64,000 nucleotides of DNA from Thysanoteuthis rhombus (Eukaryota > Mollusca > Cephalopoda > Oegopsida > Thysanoteuthidae). Of this stretch, positions 24,231-36,776 are shown piece by piece. Location of the stretch: the NCBI GenBank assembly GCA_963457665.1, contig OY735212.1:18555247-18619246 (forward strand), read 5' to 3'. The translations under genes were made by a program, and so were the position numbers. The notes beneath the pieces are model-generated. The model was given only the letters and a program-made list of their open reading frames with translations. It was not told the origin of the DNA and made no database searches. Numbering within the stretch: position 1 is the stretch's first letter; every line of letters begins with the position of its first letter.

Positions 24231-25089
24231 TTGTCTGTAAATAAGCACATTCCCTCCACTTTTTTATAGAAAGTTCATTTTTCTTCTAAGCCAAACGTAG
24301 CAAGATTTCAATATTATTAGTGGAACATTACACGATCAAAACTGATATTATCAGTTATTATTCATGACCAAAACACAACAGCATTGAGATTCTCTTGCTA
24401 CGAATATGAATTTGTCCAAAAATGAGTACACCCCCACGAAAAAATAATCGTACCATCCTCAAATGATGCGAAATAGAGAGCAAGTAACAGAGAAAGATAA
24501 ACCCACAATCAGGAAGATGTATTGCTCGGGATAAAAAGATTTGCAAACCAAAATAGAGAGAGAAAATAAGTAGACAGCGAAACACAGAGATAGAGAGGTT
24601 TGACTAAGAGAAAGAGTGATGTACAAGGCCAGAGAGAGATAGGATGCTCGATTCAGATTTTGTTTCCCAATAGATCGGCATACAAGATGATTTCTACTTT
24701 TAACTGATGTCCAGTCAAGTCAAATATAGAAATATAAGGAAGGATAGGTCTTCGAAATTCATTTCCGACACAGGGTCGGTATGTCGTTGAGTCGATAGGA
24801 AGGTATGTTGTTAGCTAACGAGGTGTATTTGGACACATTAGAGATGTCTACATGCGACTTCTTTAAATATGTGTACACATCACACATTTCATACACATAC
24901 ACATATATCCATGAGTATAAAGTGATACTTTAATCCCTGGCATAGTGCATAGATGCTCTGATCTAAAGGCAGAAGTGCTAATACATATGTAAATAATCCC
25001 ATAAGATTTTATATGTACTAACCTGGTATATATATGTATATATAGCTGCATGAAACTGATCAGTAACTACAAATTGGTATATATCTAGT

Positions 25090-25121
<32 letters not shown>

Positions 25122-25159
25122 CACATATAGATATTAGATGCTGTAGTAAGAGAATGATT

Positions 25160-25265
25160 GTTACAGTTCATCAGTTTGTTAGGAATTCATTCAGGTATTT
25201 ACTAAGCTATCTTAGTCTGGCACAAGGCTGCAATTTCTGAGGAACAAACTTCAGAAGTAATGATT
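25160..25265 (+). repeat. Fragment related to the 52.0 kb foldback arm
   Basis: 'gtatttactaagctatctta' and 'gtctggcacaaggctgcaa' align with 'gtatttactaaatttagctc' and 'cctggcacaaagccataag' at 52030-52075. This is a third occurrence of the arm, showing that it is a dispersed family. Confidence 0.5.
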
Positions 25266-25332
25266 TATATTATTAGCTGGCATATGCCACACATGCACAT
25301 ATATCAGTCTATCTATTTATCTTTTTTCTTTT

Positions 25333-25333
<1 letters not shown>

Positions 25334-25381
<48 letters not shown>

Positions 25382-25382
25382 T
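25334..25382. repeat. (CA)n(TA)n compound microsatellite
   Basis: CA run followed by a TA run. Confidence 0.95.
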
Positions 25383-25484
25383 GTCATAGCTCATCTCACA
25401 GATCATTTACCAGTGGAATGAGTTCTATTTTCACCGGATACCTCATGATAGTTTGACTATACTAAGCTCAGTGAATATCAACTG

Positions 25485-25487
<3 letters not shown>

Positions 25488-25543
<56 letters not shown>
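25488..25543. repeat. (TA)n microsatellite
   Basis: About 55 bases of pure TA. Confidence 0.95.
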
Positions 25544-25545
<2 letters not shown>

Positions 25546-25984
25546 GTTTGTGTGTACTTAAATTCACAGAAATATTTACATGTGTCTGATGGTGTTGAAG
25601 AAGCACCTAGTTCATAGTGGAATAACTTGCTTAACCCTCTGTAAAGAGAATGAATTTGAGTTCATTCATCATTTTGGGCCTTGAGGATTTAATGACCTAC
25701 AGCCAGAATCACATTGTTTCTATTTTCTTCATGAATATTCCTTGCAAAATTATAGGTTCATATCATATGCCGGTATGTGTTATATGGTAGTAATTAGGAT
25801 ATAAGTATATTTACATCCAGAAAGATGTGTGAGTCTGGATTTCCAAAAATTTGGTTATAAGTATTACTTTGAGTGTATGTGCATGCGGTGCTGTGCTTGA
25901 CTATATTCTGCTCACCTGTGTAGCAGGGGTGAAGCAGGAGATAAGGGGACGAAGGAGAGGGACTTCTTGAGGGCCCACCCTCTA

Positions 25985-26140
25985 ATATTCAGTGCAGTAG
26001 TTCCCCAAATTGGGTACACGGACATCTGATGGTCTACAAAGGTATTGTTGGAGGTCCGTTGGCTGACCTTTCAAGAGCCTGGGCTCTCAGTGAACTTGTT
26101 GAGTAGGCCTTTTAAAAGTCTAGCTATATATTCAAGAGCT
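25985..26140 (+). repeat. Rep-E copy 1 (inverted relative to 33.6 kb)
   Basis: 'gttccccaaattgggtacac', 'ctacaaaggtattgttggag', 'gagcctgggct' and 'gaacttgttgagtaggcc' correspond to the reverse complement of 33590-33720. Adjacent G/C-rich text ('gagggcccaccctc') may belong to the same element. Confidence 0.65.
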
Positions 26141-26269
26141 TGGACAGGGGGTGGCTTGGCTTCTTGATGATCCTCCCCCAACATTTTGTGATATTTGTTA
26201 TGCTATAATATTAGTAGAAATGCTGTAAATGAACTACTATTCATAAAGCCTTAAGGGGCCTTGTGGGAT

Positions 26270-27130
26270 TTGAAACCACTCCTTCCCTCCCTCCCTCTCC
26301 TCCGCTATATCCCTGTTTTAACAATATCATTCTCACCTGTATAGGTGTGTGGCAGAACCATCTGAGAGGCAACATCTCCCAGCGGAGCCATCTACATATC
26401 TACAGCCATCTTTTCGCAAACCATGCCTACATTTTGTATATATCGGTAAATAAGCAAATGAGTTAAATGCTGAACGTAACAAATTCATTTGTCGTCAACA
26501 TCTTCTTGTTGGGGGGGGGGGAAAAAAATGTGGGAATCCATTAATACATGTTAATGTTTTCGGTATCTTTGCTAGTTTGTTTTTTTTTTAGTTTTTTTTT
26601 TTTTTCATCCCCCCTTCCCGTATCTCGGTAATTTGTTTTGTGATCACCATTACTATTTCTCTCTGCCAACAACGCTCGCTTCCAACCATAGTGTCTTCGC
26701 AGAATCAGATGCGCTACCACGCACTGGCATCTCTTTCTGCAGATGCAGAGCTCACGGAAAGATTTAAGAAAAATCTTTGCAGAGAGGAGATGGCTTTATG
26801 GCCACGTTTATTAATGGAGACATATGTACAAGATGATACTATGATATAAGCACTGATAGATAAGATGGGTTTGGGATAATGATGATGATGATGATAATAA
26901 TGATAATCTCGTGTATAGATTTGAGGGAAGGAGAAAAAAATCTTCCTTTGCAGATGGATGGGCTGTGTGGGGGGGGGTCGGATTTATGTGTACATTTAGA
27001 CAGAGAGGAATATGCACAAAGTCATACCAAGGTATCTCTTGATAGATTTAGGTAGTATAAACATTTACTAAAGCATGTCAAGTAGGTACATATTCATGGT
27101 TCAATAATAAAGATAAGATACAATGATACA
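26270..27130. other. Unassigned region
   Basis: Includes a (G)n patch at 26509-26521 and (GAT)n at 26876-26906. The 69-codon frame at 26640-26849 has balanced composition ('SADAELTERFKKNLCREEM') but starts on GTG and matches no family. On the minus strand 'gcgtggtagcgcatctg' at 26708-26724 looks like an isolated tRNA A box. Confidence 0.35.
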
Positions 27131-27137
27131 TGAGTGA

Positions 27138-27178
<41 letters not shown>

Positions 27179-27234
27179 AATGTTTATATATGTATATATA
27201 TATATATGTATATACATATATATACGCAAATGTT

Positions 27235-27281
<47 letters not shown>

Positions 27282-27294
27282 GCTAATATTTCTA

Positions 27295-27335
<41 letters not shown>

Positions 27336-27434
27336 GCCAATATTTCATTCCCATTTCTTTGATTACATGTACACACATACAGATGAATTCATCTTTTAAA
27401 CATATGAAATATACATTGGAAACACTTTTCAAGA

Positions 27435-27472
<38 letters not shown>
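27138..27472. repeat. Alternating (TA)n blocks with a recurring spacer
   Basis: TA runs are separated by short unique spacers, two of them nearly identical ('gcaaatgtttatatatgtat' at 27176 and 27227) and two more related ('gctaatatttc', 'gccaatatttc'). This amounts to a tandem array of about 50-65 bp units dominated by TA. Confidence 0.8.
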
Positions 27473-27473
<1 letters not shown>

Positions 27474-27672
27474 TTGATTTAAGGAAAGCAGTAAAATCTT
27501 TACAGGAAGGAGATAGTTTTATGTGCGTGTTTAAAAAGTAGGTAATGCATACCAAGTCATAGCTATGAGTGCACATTGTGACATTGGGATGATATAATCA
27601 TTAACTAAAACTTGCAGAAAGTGCACATATCAATGGTTAGAAAAAGACAAGGTACATAGATATATGAAGTGA

Positions 27673-27673
<1 letters not shown>

Positions 27674-27703
<30 letters not shown>

Positions 27704-27837
27704 TATATATACACACACACAGATATATACATAGGAATTTAACTTACATTCACACATACATACAATTTTCAAATGTGTTTCATTTATAAAATTATTTAAA
27801 ACATGTTTGATATATATATATACATATTTTTATATGA

Positions 27838-27878
<41 letters not shown>
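27674..27878. repeat. (TA)n tracts
   Basis: TA runs at 27674-27694 and 27840-27878, with CA patches between. Confidence 0.9.
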
Positions 27879-27882
<4 letters not shown>

Positions 27883-28439
27883 TGATCCACTACTAAACAG
27901 CCAAATAACATAGAGATATCCCTATTTCTCTCCTTGACCTCAAACCTGTAAATACCAAATTTTCTCTAAAAATGATGGCTGGTACCCATTAAAATGTATC
28001 GAAACTTGCTCATGGAATAATGAAAAAATTTTGCGGTGTAATACCTGCTTTCTCACAAGTTTCCCACCTAATTGTCACTTTCATCAAAGTCTATATATAC
28101 ATACATATATATATATATATACATATATATATTAAGCATGTTTTAAATTTTCTTATGAATGGAGCACGTTTGAAAGGTAGTCCAGTGTCAGATAATTGCA
28201 CTACCGGCATGCAACTCAGAGTAATTGCGAAGAACTGACTTTACATATGTTCTATAACCAATACCGAGCACTCTTCATGCAAAGATAACTCAACCCTTCA
28301 TAAAAATAATACATATATATGTTTGATATAAATATGTGTAAGGTGCTACCCAAAGGTTCTGAGAATTTGAACACATTAAGCAATTATTCATCTGCAAATT
28401 TATCCATCATCATCGGTACTTATACTAGTTTTTTTAAAA

Positions 28440-28590
28440 GGATCTGACCCTAACCCGACAATAATACATGTTTTTGTTTGAGCAAATCTATGAACCTAAC
28501 CCTAACCCTAACTCAAGCCCAAACGCAACAATAAAACGTGGGCGCAATTTAAATCCAATGGTCTGCTCTGAGGTACGAACTCCAAATGTC
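28440..28590 (+). repeat. Rep-C copy 1, dispersed repeat containing telomere-like motifs
   Basis: 'ggatctgaccctaaccc', a 'tttgtttgagcaaa' block, then 'aacctaaccctaaccctaac' and 'aatggtctgctctgaggtac'. The same order appears inverted at 40735-40885. The CCCTAA units are therefore part of a mobile or dispersed repeat, not a telomere. Confidence 0.65.
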
Positions 28591-28713
28591 CGAACTGAGC
28601 ATATGAAGTTGAGACACCTTATTCGGCAACAGGAAAAACTGATCTAAGTATTGAATCAACAAACTTTGTGGTGTTCAACAAAACTTGTTTAAATGAAGGA
28701 TTACTGCCTAAGA

Positions 28714-28714
<1 letters not shown>

Positions 28715-28806
<92 letters not shown>
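28715..28806. repeat. (CA)n(TA)n compound microsatellite
   Basis: A CA run passes into about 70 bases of TA. Confidence 0.95.
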
Positions 28807-28808
<2 letters not shown>

Positions 28809-29443
28809 GACAGTGATTCATATAAGTTCATCATAAAGTATTCACCTTTTTGACCTCTGGTTACAAAGTGCAAAAAGTAATTGATCTTTCCTCAACAATA
28901 ATGAATTTGCACTTTTAGTTAGATTGCTAATATGACTGCTAGTATGCCTGCTATCTTTAGAAAAAATATTACACACCTGAAAAAATATATGATCACATCA
29001 TTCTTGGTACGAGAAGTATCTTTTCCATTTGAGAAACATCTCAACCAATCTGGAACACTTCGTTCAGACGTGTTGTTAAAGATTTAGGGCCCAGGGGGCT
29101 TAGCTCCTTGAGGTGCCCCTTGTCAGTAGAAATATAATAGGTGAACCATTATTTGAAGAGCTTTTCAAGGCCCTCCTCAATCGGGGGTCCAGGGTACATT
29201 TTCAAATACTCACAGGCACATATGCATGAATATGTACACAAGTATGGATTCTTATATACATACACACACTTAAAATATGAATATGTAGCAACCAAATACA
29301 TACAGAATCGTATATAGAAACACACACACATACACATGTGCATATATTAGCTCACCAATTGATACATTTATGGATTAACTAATTAATAAACAAAATTTCC
29401 ATACACTTTTACTCCCGAGTCTGTCTCATTTCCTGTTATTCAC

Positions 29444-29445
<2 letters not shown>

Positions 29446-29515
<70 letters not shown>
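29446..29515. repeat. (TA)n microsatellite
   Basis: About 60 bases of TA, followed by a TGTG patch. Confidence 0.95.
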
Positions 29516-29516
<1 letters not shown>

Positions 29517-30184
29517 TTGAGTGTGTGTGTTTCGAAAGGACAGCTATGTTTACAACTGCAAATTCATACCTGGAGAGTTATATTTATATGTAAAGTACAC
29601 AACCTCACATTTAGATTTGCAATGTCATTATAGCATGTAACATGAGACCATAGATATCTATATACATATAAAAACAGAATATGTCTATATATATCATGGA
29701 TAAGTATGTTTATGCAATTCAGTAATAACCGAGGATTTTAATTTTCAAAATGCTCCAGATGTGTGGCCTTGTCTCAAAATCTAATCAGATAAAAACAATA
29801 TCAAAATAAAAAATATGTATACACAAATACCAATCCTGGGGAGTGATGGTGAGGGCCTGTCATCCACGCCATCCCAGTTCAGGCAAAGTACAATTCTAAA
29901 AATGTTTTAAATATTTACATAAAGAAATTTTGCACGTAAAACTTAATAATCTTAAGTAATCATAAATAAACCTTAAAAACAATTTTCTTAAAAATTTTGA
30001 TTATCATCTTATACGAGTAAAATGTCTTCTTTCACTTGATTTGATAATTTTAAAGAAAATAGATATTATTAAATCAATCACCATTTATGAGCAGGTGTAA
30101 GTCAAATTATTTTAGAATGAGTTTTTTGTACTCAAAATTTGGATCAACATATACATGGGTAATCTTCATGTATGTGTAAAAAAA

Positions 30185-30236
30185 ATTTTTTTTCTCAATT
30201 TGGACACCCTGCTCGAGATCCTGGATCCACCCCTAA
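30185..30236 (+). repeat. Rep-B 3'-end fragment
   Basis: 'ctcaatttggacaccctgct', 'cgagatcctggatccacccc' matches the right end of the Rep-B copies at 42183 and 44414. The left boundary is unclear. Preceding AT-rich sequence back to about 29930 ('aatcataaataaacctt') may belong to it. Confidence 0.55.
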
Positions 30237-31058
30237 TACATAAGCCATCCACATGGACTTATTTACATACAAACAGACAGATTCCTGATTATATTCATCA
30301 ATGAGTAAATATTATGAAACAAGCCTGGCTGCTTCAGGGTCTAACTCCACACTGACAGACAGATTTTACTAATAAGTTTTGAAAATATCTCAACTTTTGT
30401 AACAACAGTTTTCCTTTAATTGGAAAAGATCTTTTAATTTTTGGAATGAAAATAGAATCCAGATATTTTTCACAATAAATGATATGATAATTCTGTATCG
30501 AATTTGATGCAATTCTAATTTATTAACTGAAAAAAAAAAAAGAATATTGTGGAGGTGGGGTCAAGTGACTCCAAAGCTTCTTGTTGGATTAAAATAAGAT
30601 TGCTTGCCAAATTCCAGCCAATCCAGTTGCCTTGAAGGGTTCTTGTTTTGACGATGGTCATTGTTGTTGTCATTGCCATTGTCACTGTTGTCACCAAGGG
30701 AAAATGAAGTCAACTCTGGGGTAGGGGTTTGACAATAAGCTTCTCCAAGGAACACCATTACCCCTGGTTCTTCAGAAGGTCATTGCTAGCACACAGTAGA
30801 AGAGAATCCATCTTTTATGAAAAAAGAAACAAAACAAAAAAAAAACTAGAGTTTCTTCTTTTGTCATCATTTGGCTTCTCCTCCCAGAATCCTTGTTTAT
30901 AGTAACTCTTCCTACCGAGTCAGCTTGCACCTAATCCAGCATTGTGAGGGTGGACATGTTTGTATTGTCGAAAGGAGTACTTGGTTTTGCTTCTTGGCAT
31001 TCATTTGAGTTCATGTGGCTTCCCTTTTTTGATTTTTTGTCACTTCCATAAAGAGAGA

Positions 31059-31089
<31 letters not shown>

Positions 31090-31644
31090 CCTCTAAAGTG
31101 GAAGAATGTTTGTTTCTCACAATGTTTTTTATAGACTACTAAACGGTAGTACTCTACAGGCTGAAAATTTGTCAAAAGTTAACTTTACCCCATGATGAAC
31201 ATAGGATAGGTGGCGATGACCACTGGTGACATCTGCATGTATAATTTTCAACCATTAGAATCTGTGCACGGATACACATACATTCTTATGCAGTTAGGCA
31301 GAGACTTTTAGAGATAATTTTTGCTATAGAAACTTTTGAAAGTAAATGAGTGCAGAGATTTATGTATATTTACACAAAATCTCAAATTTGCAAAAACTTT
31401 CACACACCTGTGATACATCTATTCATTTTAAAGGATTTTTGCCTCATAGAAATATGAGTGAGTTTGTATTGACAATGACCTCTGGTGACCTCTGATCTAC
31501 AGGTCAATTTAGGCTTCTTCAGAAAGGGTCAGTTTAGTGGTAGTAATCAGGGTCCAAATAGTTGTTATGATTTTGAGTTCGATCATCAAGGCATACAAAT
31601 CAATTTCCCTTAAATATTCAGGGCGACACATTTTCCTCTGAATC

Positions 31645-32212
31645 CATTAACAGGCAATACACGCTGTTGGACAAAGACGTTGCCCAAGATTTGTTTGACT
31701 TCTAGATCATGGGTGTCACAGAGTCAATGCTATCTGAACTTGTCTAGTTTGTCACGCCATCTTATTTTTTGCTGGCTACAATTTTGCATATGACCTCTAG
31801 GAATCCATATTGTGAGTTATGACATCCAGTAGTTATCTGAAATCCTTGAAACATGACTAGCCCTTTGCCATTTGAGTTTCCTAATATTTTCTATGATATA
31901 TCTGACCCCTGTTTATTTACAAATGCAATGTGCTGTCTTGTGATCGCTCCATGTGATATTAAACATGATTCTCCACTGTTTACATTTCATGGTTTTCAGT
32001 TTGAGGGCCGATCTTTTGGTTTGGTTCCATGCTCCAGTTCCATAGGTGACTATCAAGAGGATGCATTTGGTTGTAGACGGTTCTTTTTAATATTAATGGG
32101 ATTTTCCTGTTCTTGGAGTTTGTGCTTGCTCTGCCGAAAGCTTCTAGATTGATTCTTTGTTTGATTTCTTCTTTTTTTTGAGGAAATTCTGCAATAAGTG
32201 CAATAAATTTCC
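31645..32212 (-). pseudogene. LINE-1f, longest fragment, RTE-like reverse transcriptase C-terminal part
   Basis: The minus strand reads 'RINLEAFGRASTNSKNRKIP', then 'LILKRTVYNQ', matching the RTE-family segment 'AFGK...IP..LK..VYNQC.LP..TYGAETW'. After frame changes come the KWQWA-like and RWRDDL-like blocks, seen on the plus strand as 'ccatttgagtttcctaat', 'gtctagtttgtcacgcc' and 'tgttggacaaagacg'. These positions are downstream of the catalytic palm, so no active-site residues are expected. The copy is frameshifted and inactive. It extends the family sequence about 300 bp further 5' than the other copies. Confidence 0.85.
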
Positions 32213-32352
32213 ATCGGTTCATCAAGATTAATACACCATTTTCTACTTTACTGTTAAGAAAAAATTGAATTGCAATAAAACTTGTTTTGATCTTCTCGGG
32301 AATCATGCCTTTATCTCTGGAAATGTGTTTATCAGGAAAGATTTTCAAAAGC

Positions 32353-32735
32353 AAGTCTGGTTAGTCACTGAGTAGAAACCATCCCATGACTAACATCTTC
32401 TGGCCACATGCATGCTGTGTTGGGGGAAATCAATTAAAAAATTGGAAAAAGGTGGGATCAATAAATAAGTTATACACTTCTCTCATCTTTTGTTGGTTAG
32501 TGATTGTTGAAAAATCTGAATTTTAAAAAATCAACTAAGTGACAATTTTAGTATAAGTTTACATTGTAAACTGAACCCTCCCTAAAAACTTGAAAAAAGA
32601 AAAAAAACTCGAGACAGTTACAAGTAAATGTTTGAATTTTCAGTCCTCTAAATGGCACATACATGGCCAGCCAGTTTGAACTGAAAAAATTGAAGAAATC
32701 TATGATGACAGTTTTGAGTGTACAGATATTGATAG
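32353..32735 (+). repeat. Rep-A copy 5
   Basis: Starts 'gtctggttagtcactgagta' and 'gaaaccatcccatgac'. It includes 'tgctgtgttgggggaaatca', 'taagtttacattgtaaactg' and 'gtaaatgtttgaattttcag', and ends 'gaagaaatctatgatgacag'. Part of the 'cagcctgtatg' block is missing. A short GATA patch follows. Confidence 0.8.
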
Positions 32736-33159
32736 ATAGCCATCCAGAATCACTTAACTACTGAAATGACCTATTTTGTTGATGGGTCAGATGTGTACAA
32801 GAGATATTACCAATTATTAAACCCCCTTTTTTCTCACAAAAAATGGGTCAAATGATGGAGAAAATCATTGTTGTCCACATCTCCATTGGGCACAACGTGG
32901 GAATTTTTAAAAACACTGAATGATAAATCAGAGCAAATTAGGGACCTGCACCTTTTTCTTGATATTCCCTGCTGAAATAAAGTACATCCACTGCCGCTTT
33001 TCCACGAGGCGGGTGTGGGGGGGCACAAAAAATATATATGGAATATATCTTAGAAGCAGCCCTGTGACCAGTGGATGATGGTATGGTTTTTATATGGGAA
33101 CATTAAGTTTGGTTTATATGAAACAATTGTACGACATCATTATCATTCATCAACTTGAA

Positions 33160-33237
33160 AGTTCTAACTTTCTAACTCCTTTGGTCTCAGTGAGGAGGCC
33201 TGATCCGGGGATCGGGGGTTCAAATGCATGAGGGGGT
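33160..33237 (+). repeat. tRNA-like SINE head
   Basis: 'cctttggtctcagtgaggag' (A-box-like) is followed by 'cgggggttcaaatgcatg' (B-box-like), with the spacing seen in tRNA-derived SINEs. No complete cloverleaf can be drawn. Confidence 0.45.
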
Positions 33238-33589
33238 CTTATGTGTCATCAAACACAGGATTTGAAAAGTTTCACAATGATACCTAAATGGCATCTTGTG
33301 ATAAAACTGAAATTTTGGCAGCTGGATCTAGAATGACAATTCTGGTCTTCTTGGATCTTCCTGATGTTCTTGATGCACAGGAGCATACCTGGGGGAAGTG
33401 TTGGGGGAGTTATTTTGAATTGAGCCCCCAGGCCCCTAATGGTTGGATACTCCTAAAAGTTTTGTAAATTGTAGTTCCCCAACTGTATTTCTACTAACAT
33501 TATTCAATGTCATATTTTACTAAATGTTTATTGGAGTTCTGAGGGAACTGATCCCCAACCCAGGACCTCAAATTTCTCATTATATCACA

Positions 33590-33725
33590 GCTTTTGAAAA
33601 GACTCTCTACTCAACAAGCTCAGGATTTTCGAAGGCCTGCCCACAAACCTCCAGTAATACCTTTGTGGCTCCTCAGGGTTCCGCAGATCCCTGATTGGGA
33701 ATCACAACACCAAATGTTGGAAAAT
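33590..33725 (-). repeat. Rep-E copy 2
   Basis: Reverse complement matches 25985-26140: 'tactcaacaagctc', 'ctccagtaatacctttgtgg' and 'ccctgattgggaa'. Upstream text from 33410 ('gagcccccaggccccta') resembles 29080-29110 and may extend the family. Confidence 0.6.
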
Positions 33726-34213
33726 GGGACTGCTCAAGGATGAAAGCCCCTTGGGCTCCCAAATCTCCAACCATACCTCTGATTATGTATATAAATATGA
33801 ACTTTTTTGTGGAGATTGATGGCTAATCCAGTAAGGAAAAAGCAGATAGCAAGAGGAACACAGGCTTGGGAATTTTTTTTTTTTTTTTTTAAAGGATTTA
33901 GCTGCTGGATAGGGAATTGACCTGACCTCAATCGTGCCAAAAACCTTGGACACGTTATGAGGGTTGAGAGTTGAAAATGTTTGAAATGTCCGCTTGGAAT
34001 TGCCTAAAAAGCAGTAATACACACAGCATTATTTGACACAGGTTGTTGGTGAAATTTTCAAGTTCTTTCAAGATAAAAAAAAAAGAAAGTTGTGAAACCT
34101 CCTTCTCCCATAAAAACTTGGCTAGATTATTGCATGAGATTGTTCTCTGGTGGGAAACATTGATTATACATTGATTTGGTGCTGCTTGCAAAAAAGTCAG
34201 TTTTAATCTGAGA

Positions 34214-34216
<3 letters not shown>

Positions 34217-34270
<54 letters not shown>
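34217..34270. repeat. (TA)n microsatellite
   Basis: About 52 bases of TA. Confidence 0.95.
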
Positions 34271-34274
<4 letters not shown>

Positions 34275-34520
34275 AGAAAGCTTTACGGCTTTAAACACTG
34301 AACATTAAGTAAAATTTCAAAAATTTTTTTATGTCACTTCAGTCACTTATTTTCTAATATCTGTCAATGCAATTTATGTAATTTTCTTCTGTGTTTTTTT
34401 TATTTGTTCCATTTACACTTTGTTATTTTGGTACAATGTATAAATTTTCTCTTATTGGGATCATCAGTTGTTAACCATGTAACCGCTTTGGGGATTTAAA
34501 AATCAAAACAGTCATATTAA

Positions 34521-34551
<31 letters not shown>

Positions 34552-34796
34552 TTCTAAAGGAGTATATATATGAGCATGTAATTTGGCTTGATATAGTGCA
34601 TTCAATATATAATACAAGTGGATAGTCGACCCCAAAAATATTATTCTAGTTACAAAAGAGCCTGATCTAGCACCAAAATGATTACATCTAACTCCAAAAT
34701 AGCTAGATTGGCAACTTTGTTTATTGCAACTCGGTTATAATGCAGTTCGCTTCCTTGGATCTGAACTCTGACACTATTACAGAGGGCACCTATACA

Positions 34797-34808
34797 TATG
34801 TATATATA

Positions 34809-34867
<59 letters not shown>
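34797..34867. repeat. (TA)n microsatellite
   Basis: About 70 bases of TA with TG interruptions at the left. A shorter tract is at 34519-34543. Confidence 0.95.
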
Positions 34868-34870
<3 letters not shown>

Positions 34871-35137
34871 TAGCAATGAACATATAGACATTCACTTATG
34901 TACTCCTTCTAGTCCTTAGATATGTAAGAATATGAATAGGTACAAATGATCACTTTTATCCAAGAATGTATGGAATGAGTCTGTGTTTGCAAGTATAGAG
35001 ATACATACTGGCACATGAGCATTTTTTGTGTTGTAGTAATTTGATATATGTATATTTGTAATTATGAATGTGGTATATTTCAAAATCTATATGGAGAATG
35101 TATCACTTGGCCTGTACAGTGCAAATTCTGAAATGGG

Positions 35138-35220
35138 CTGATGCAGAGATCGAACCTGTCACCAATAGGTAGCTACTTTGAATTAGCATTGCTCTTACCA
35201 TTGAGCTGAGCAGCCCACTG
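35138..35220 (-). repeat. tRNA-derived SINE head
   Basis: The minus strand reads 'gctgctcagctcaatggtaa' plus 'gagca' (a good A box), then about 35 bases later 'gacaggttcgatctctgc' (a good B box). The A-to-B distance is longer than in most tRNAs, and acceptor-stem ends do not pair clearly, so a SINE is favoured over a gene. Confidence 0.6.
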
Positions 35221-35415
35221 GTGAGGCGAAAGTCCAAATAACTACCATATATCCTATTCTCATTTTGTTCATTAACTTTCCATATATATATGTATATATA
35301 TATAATCTGACTGAATAATTATGAATGTGTTATATTATTTAAAACTATAGGGTCTCAAATGATATAAAGTATTTATATTTATTGTCAGATTATACGTCCA
35401 TTTCTCATGTGTGTG

Positions 35416-35527
<112 letters not shown>

Positions 35528-35654
35528 AAATAATGTATGTTTTGTAAGAATATATAGTTTTTGACAATTCAATTTTTTTATTCATTTTTCTTGTTAGTGA
35601 ATAAGATGTTTTTTGGTTGGGTTACAAGAATGAAAGATCTGTCTAAAGTTCGTA

Positions 35655-35700
35655 TTATTGTTCTTCAAAGGCTTTGAACCATCATCAGGCATTTTCAAGG
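35655..35700 (-). other. Hammerhead-like core motif, candidate
   Basis: The minus strand contains 'cctgatgatggttcaaagcc' followed by 'tttgaagaac'. CTGATGA is the first half of the hammerhead core. A following GAA lies in a plausible place, but the canonical GAAAC is not intact. It may be a retroelement terminal region. Confidence 0.25.
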
Positions 35701-36449
35701 GATTTCAAAGGATTTCAAAGTCCAATATTCAAAGTAATAAGGATTTTTTTTTAAATTTTTAATAGGAATGAGTTATCCACATTTTTTTCTATCTAAAATG
35801 GATTCTTTACTTTGGCAATGCTATTTCTGCATATACATCTATATTTATGATTATAAATTGCATTATATCATATTGAAATTCTTATCTGGAATGATCTCCA
35901 ATTATCACTGATTGAATACAACATTTGGCCTAGACAAAGTAAAAAGAATAAACAATCAAGGGAAATTTATTGTTTATTCTATTTACGTGAACAGTTTTCC
36001 CATGGATGTCATCTGCACTGAAAAGCTAGACTTTGGTACCTACCATGACATGCCACGACCCATGGTTAACCAAGGTCATCTCGTTTACATCCACTGAACT
36101 CTGCGAGGCCTCGTAGAGCATAGCAAAGTTATCATTTTTCGAGGCAGCATAGACTCAACTCATGCCACGCAGTTGTGTCTCAATGCTCCCATTAGTCAAA
36201 TATGCCTCAGCTGCTCATGGATATTTTGTTTATTTTTTGGTAATTTTTCTCACTTTGAAGACCATGAGAATGTTTGAAAAAAAGCTGCAGATTTCCCTGT
36301 TGGGTAACACTGAGAAGTAAAAAAGGAAGAATATGTCACTATTGATGGAGTACCTATGATATCATCGCAAAATCAAAAAAAATTCAAATTCTTAAAAGTA
36401 TCTGGTCCCAAGGGTTCCACATAAGAGATTGGATACCTGTATACGCATG

Positions 36450-36524
36450 CATGTACACACATACACACACATACACACACGCACACACACACACACATAC
36501 ACACACACACATACATATGTATAT
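36450..36524. repeat. (CA)n-rich tract
   Basis: CACA units with TACA interruptions. Confidence 0.9.
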
Positions 36525-36628
36525 AATTGAAATAAGCAGCCGTTAAACCAGGGAAGTGTTTGCTTCCATGGGTGAACAGTTAGATAATAGTCTGGTTGTG
36601 ATAAAAGTTTTTTTGGATTTTACTGAAT

Positions 36629-36740
36629 GCATATATATATATATATATATATATCATCAACCGTTGTAACTCCATCTCCTTCCATGATGAACGTGATTGC
36701 ACTAATGTCTGCCATATCTTACAGGCAAATTTTCCTCATA

Positions 36741-36775
<35 letters not shown>

Positions 36776-36776
36776 G
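36629..36776 (-). repeat. LINE-2f 3' fragment between two (TA)n tracts
   Basis: 36653-36740 matches 41105-41200: 'atctccttccatgatgaacg', 'gtgattgcactaatgtctgc' and 'catatcttacaggcaaat'. It is the 3' tip of the second LINE family, inserted in or next to TA repeats at 36629-36652 and 36745-36775. Confidence 0.7.

Noticed and set aside
28490-28516. CCCTAA units as a telomere or telomere fusion point
   Set aside because: Only a few units, and the same non-telomeric flanks recur at 40735-40885, so this is a dispersed repeat.
35138-35220. Functional tRNA gene on the minus strand
   Set aside because: A and B boxes are good, but acceptor stem and anticodon arm do not pair convincingly; SINE preferred.
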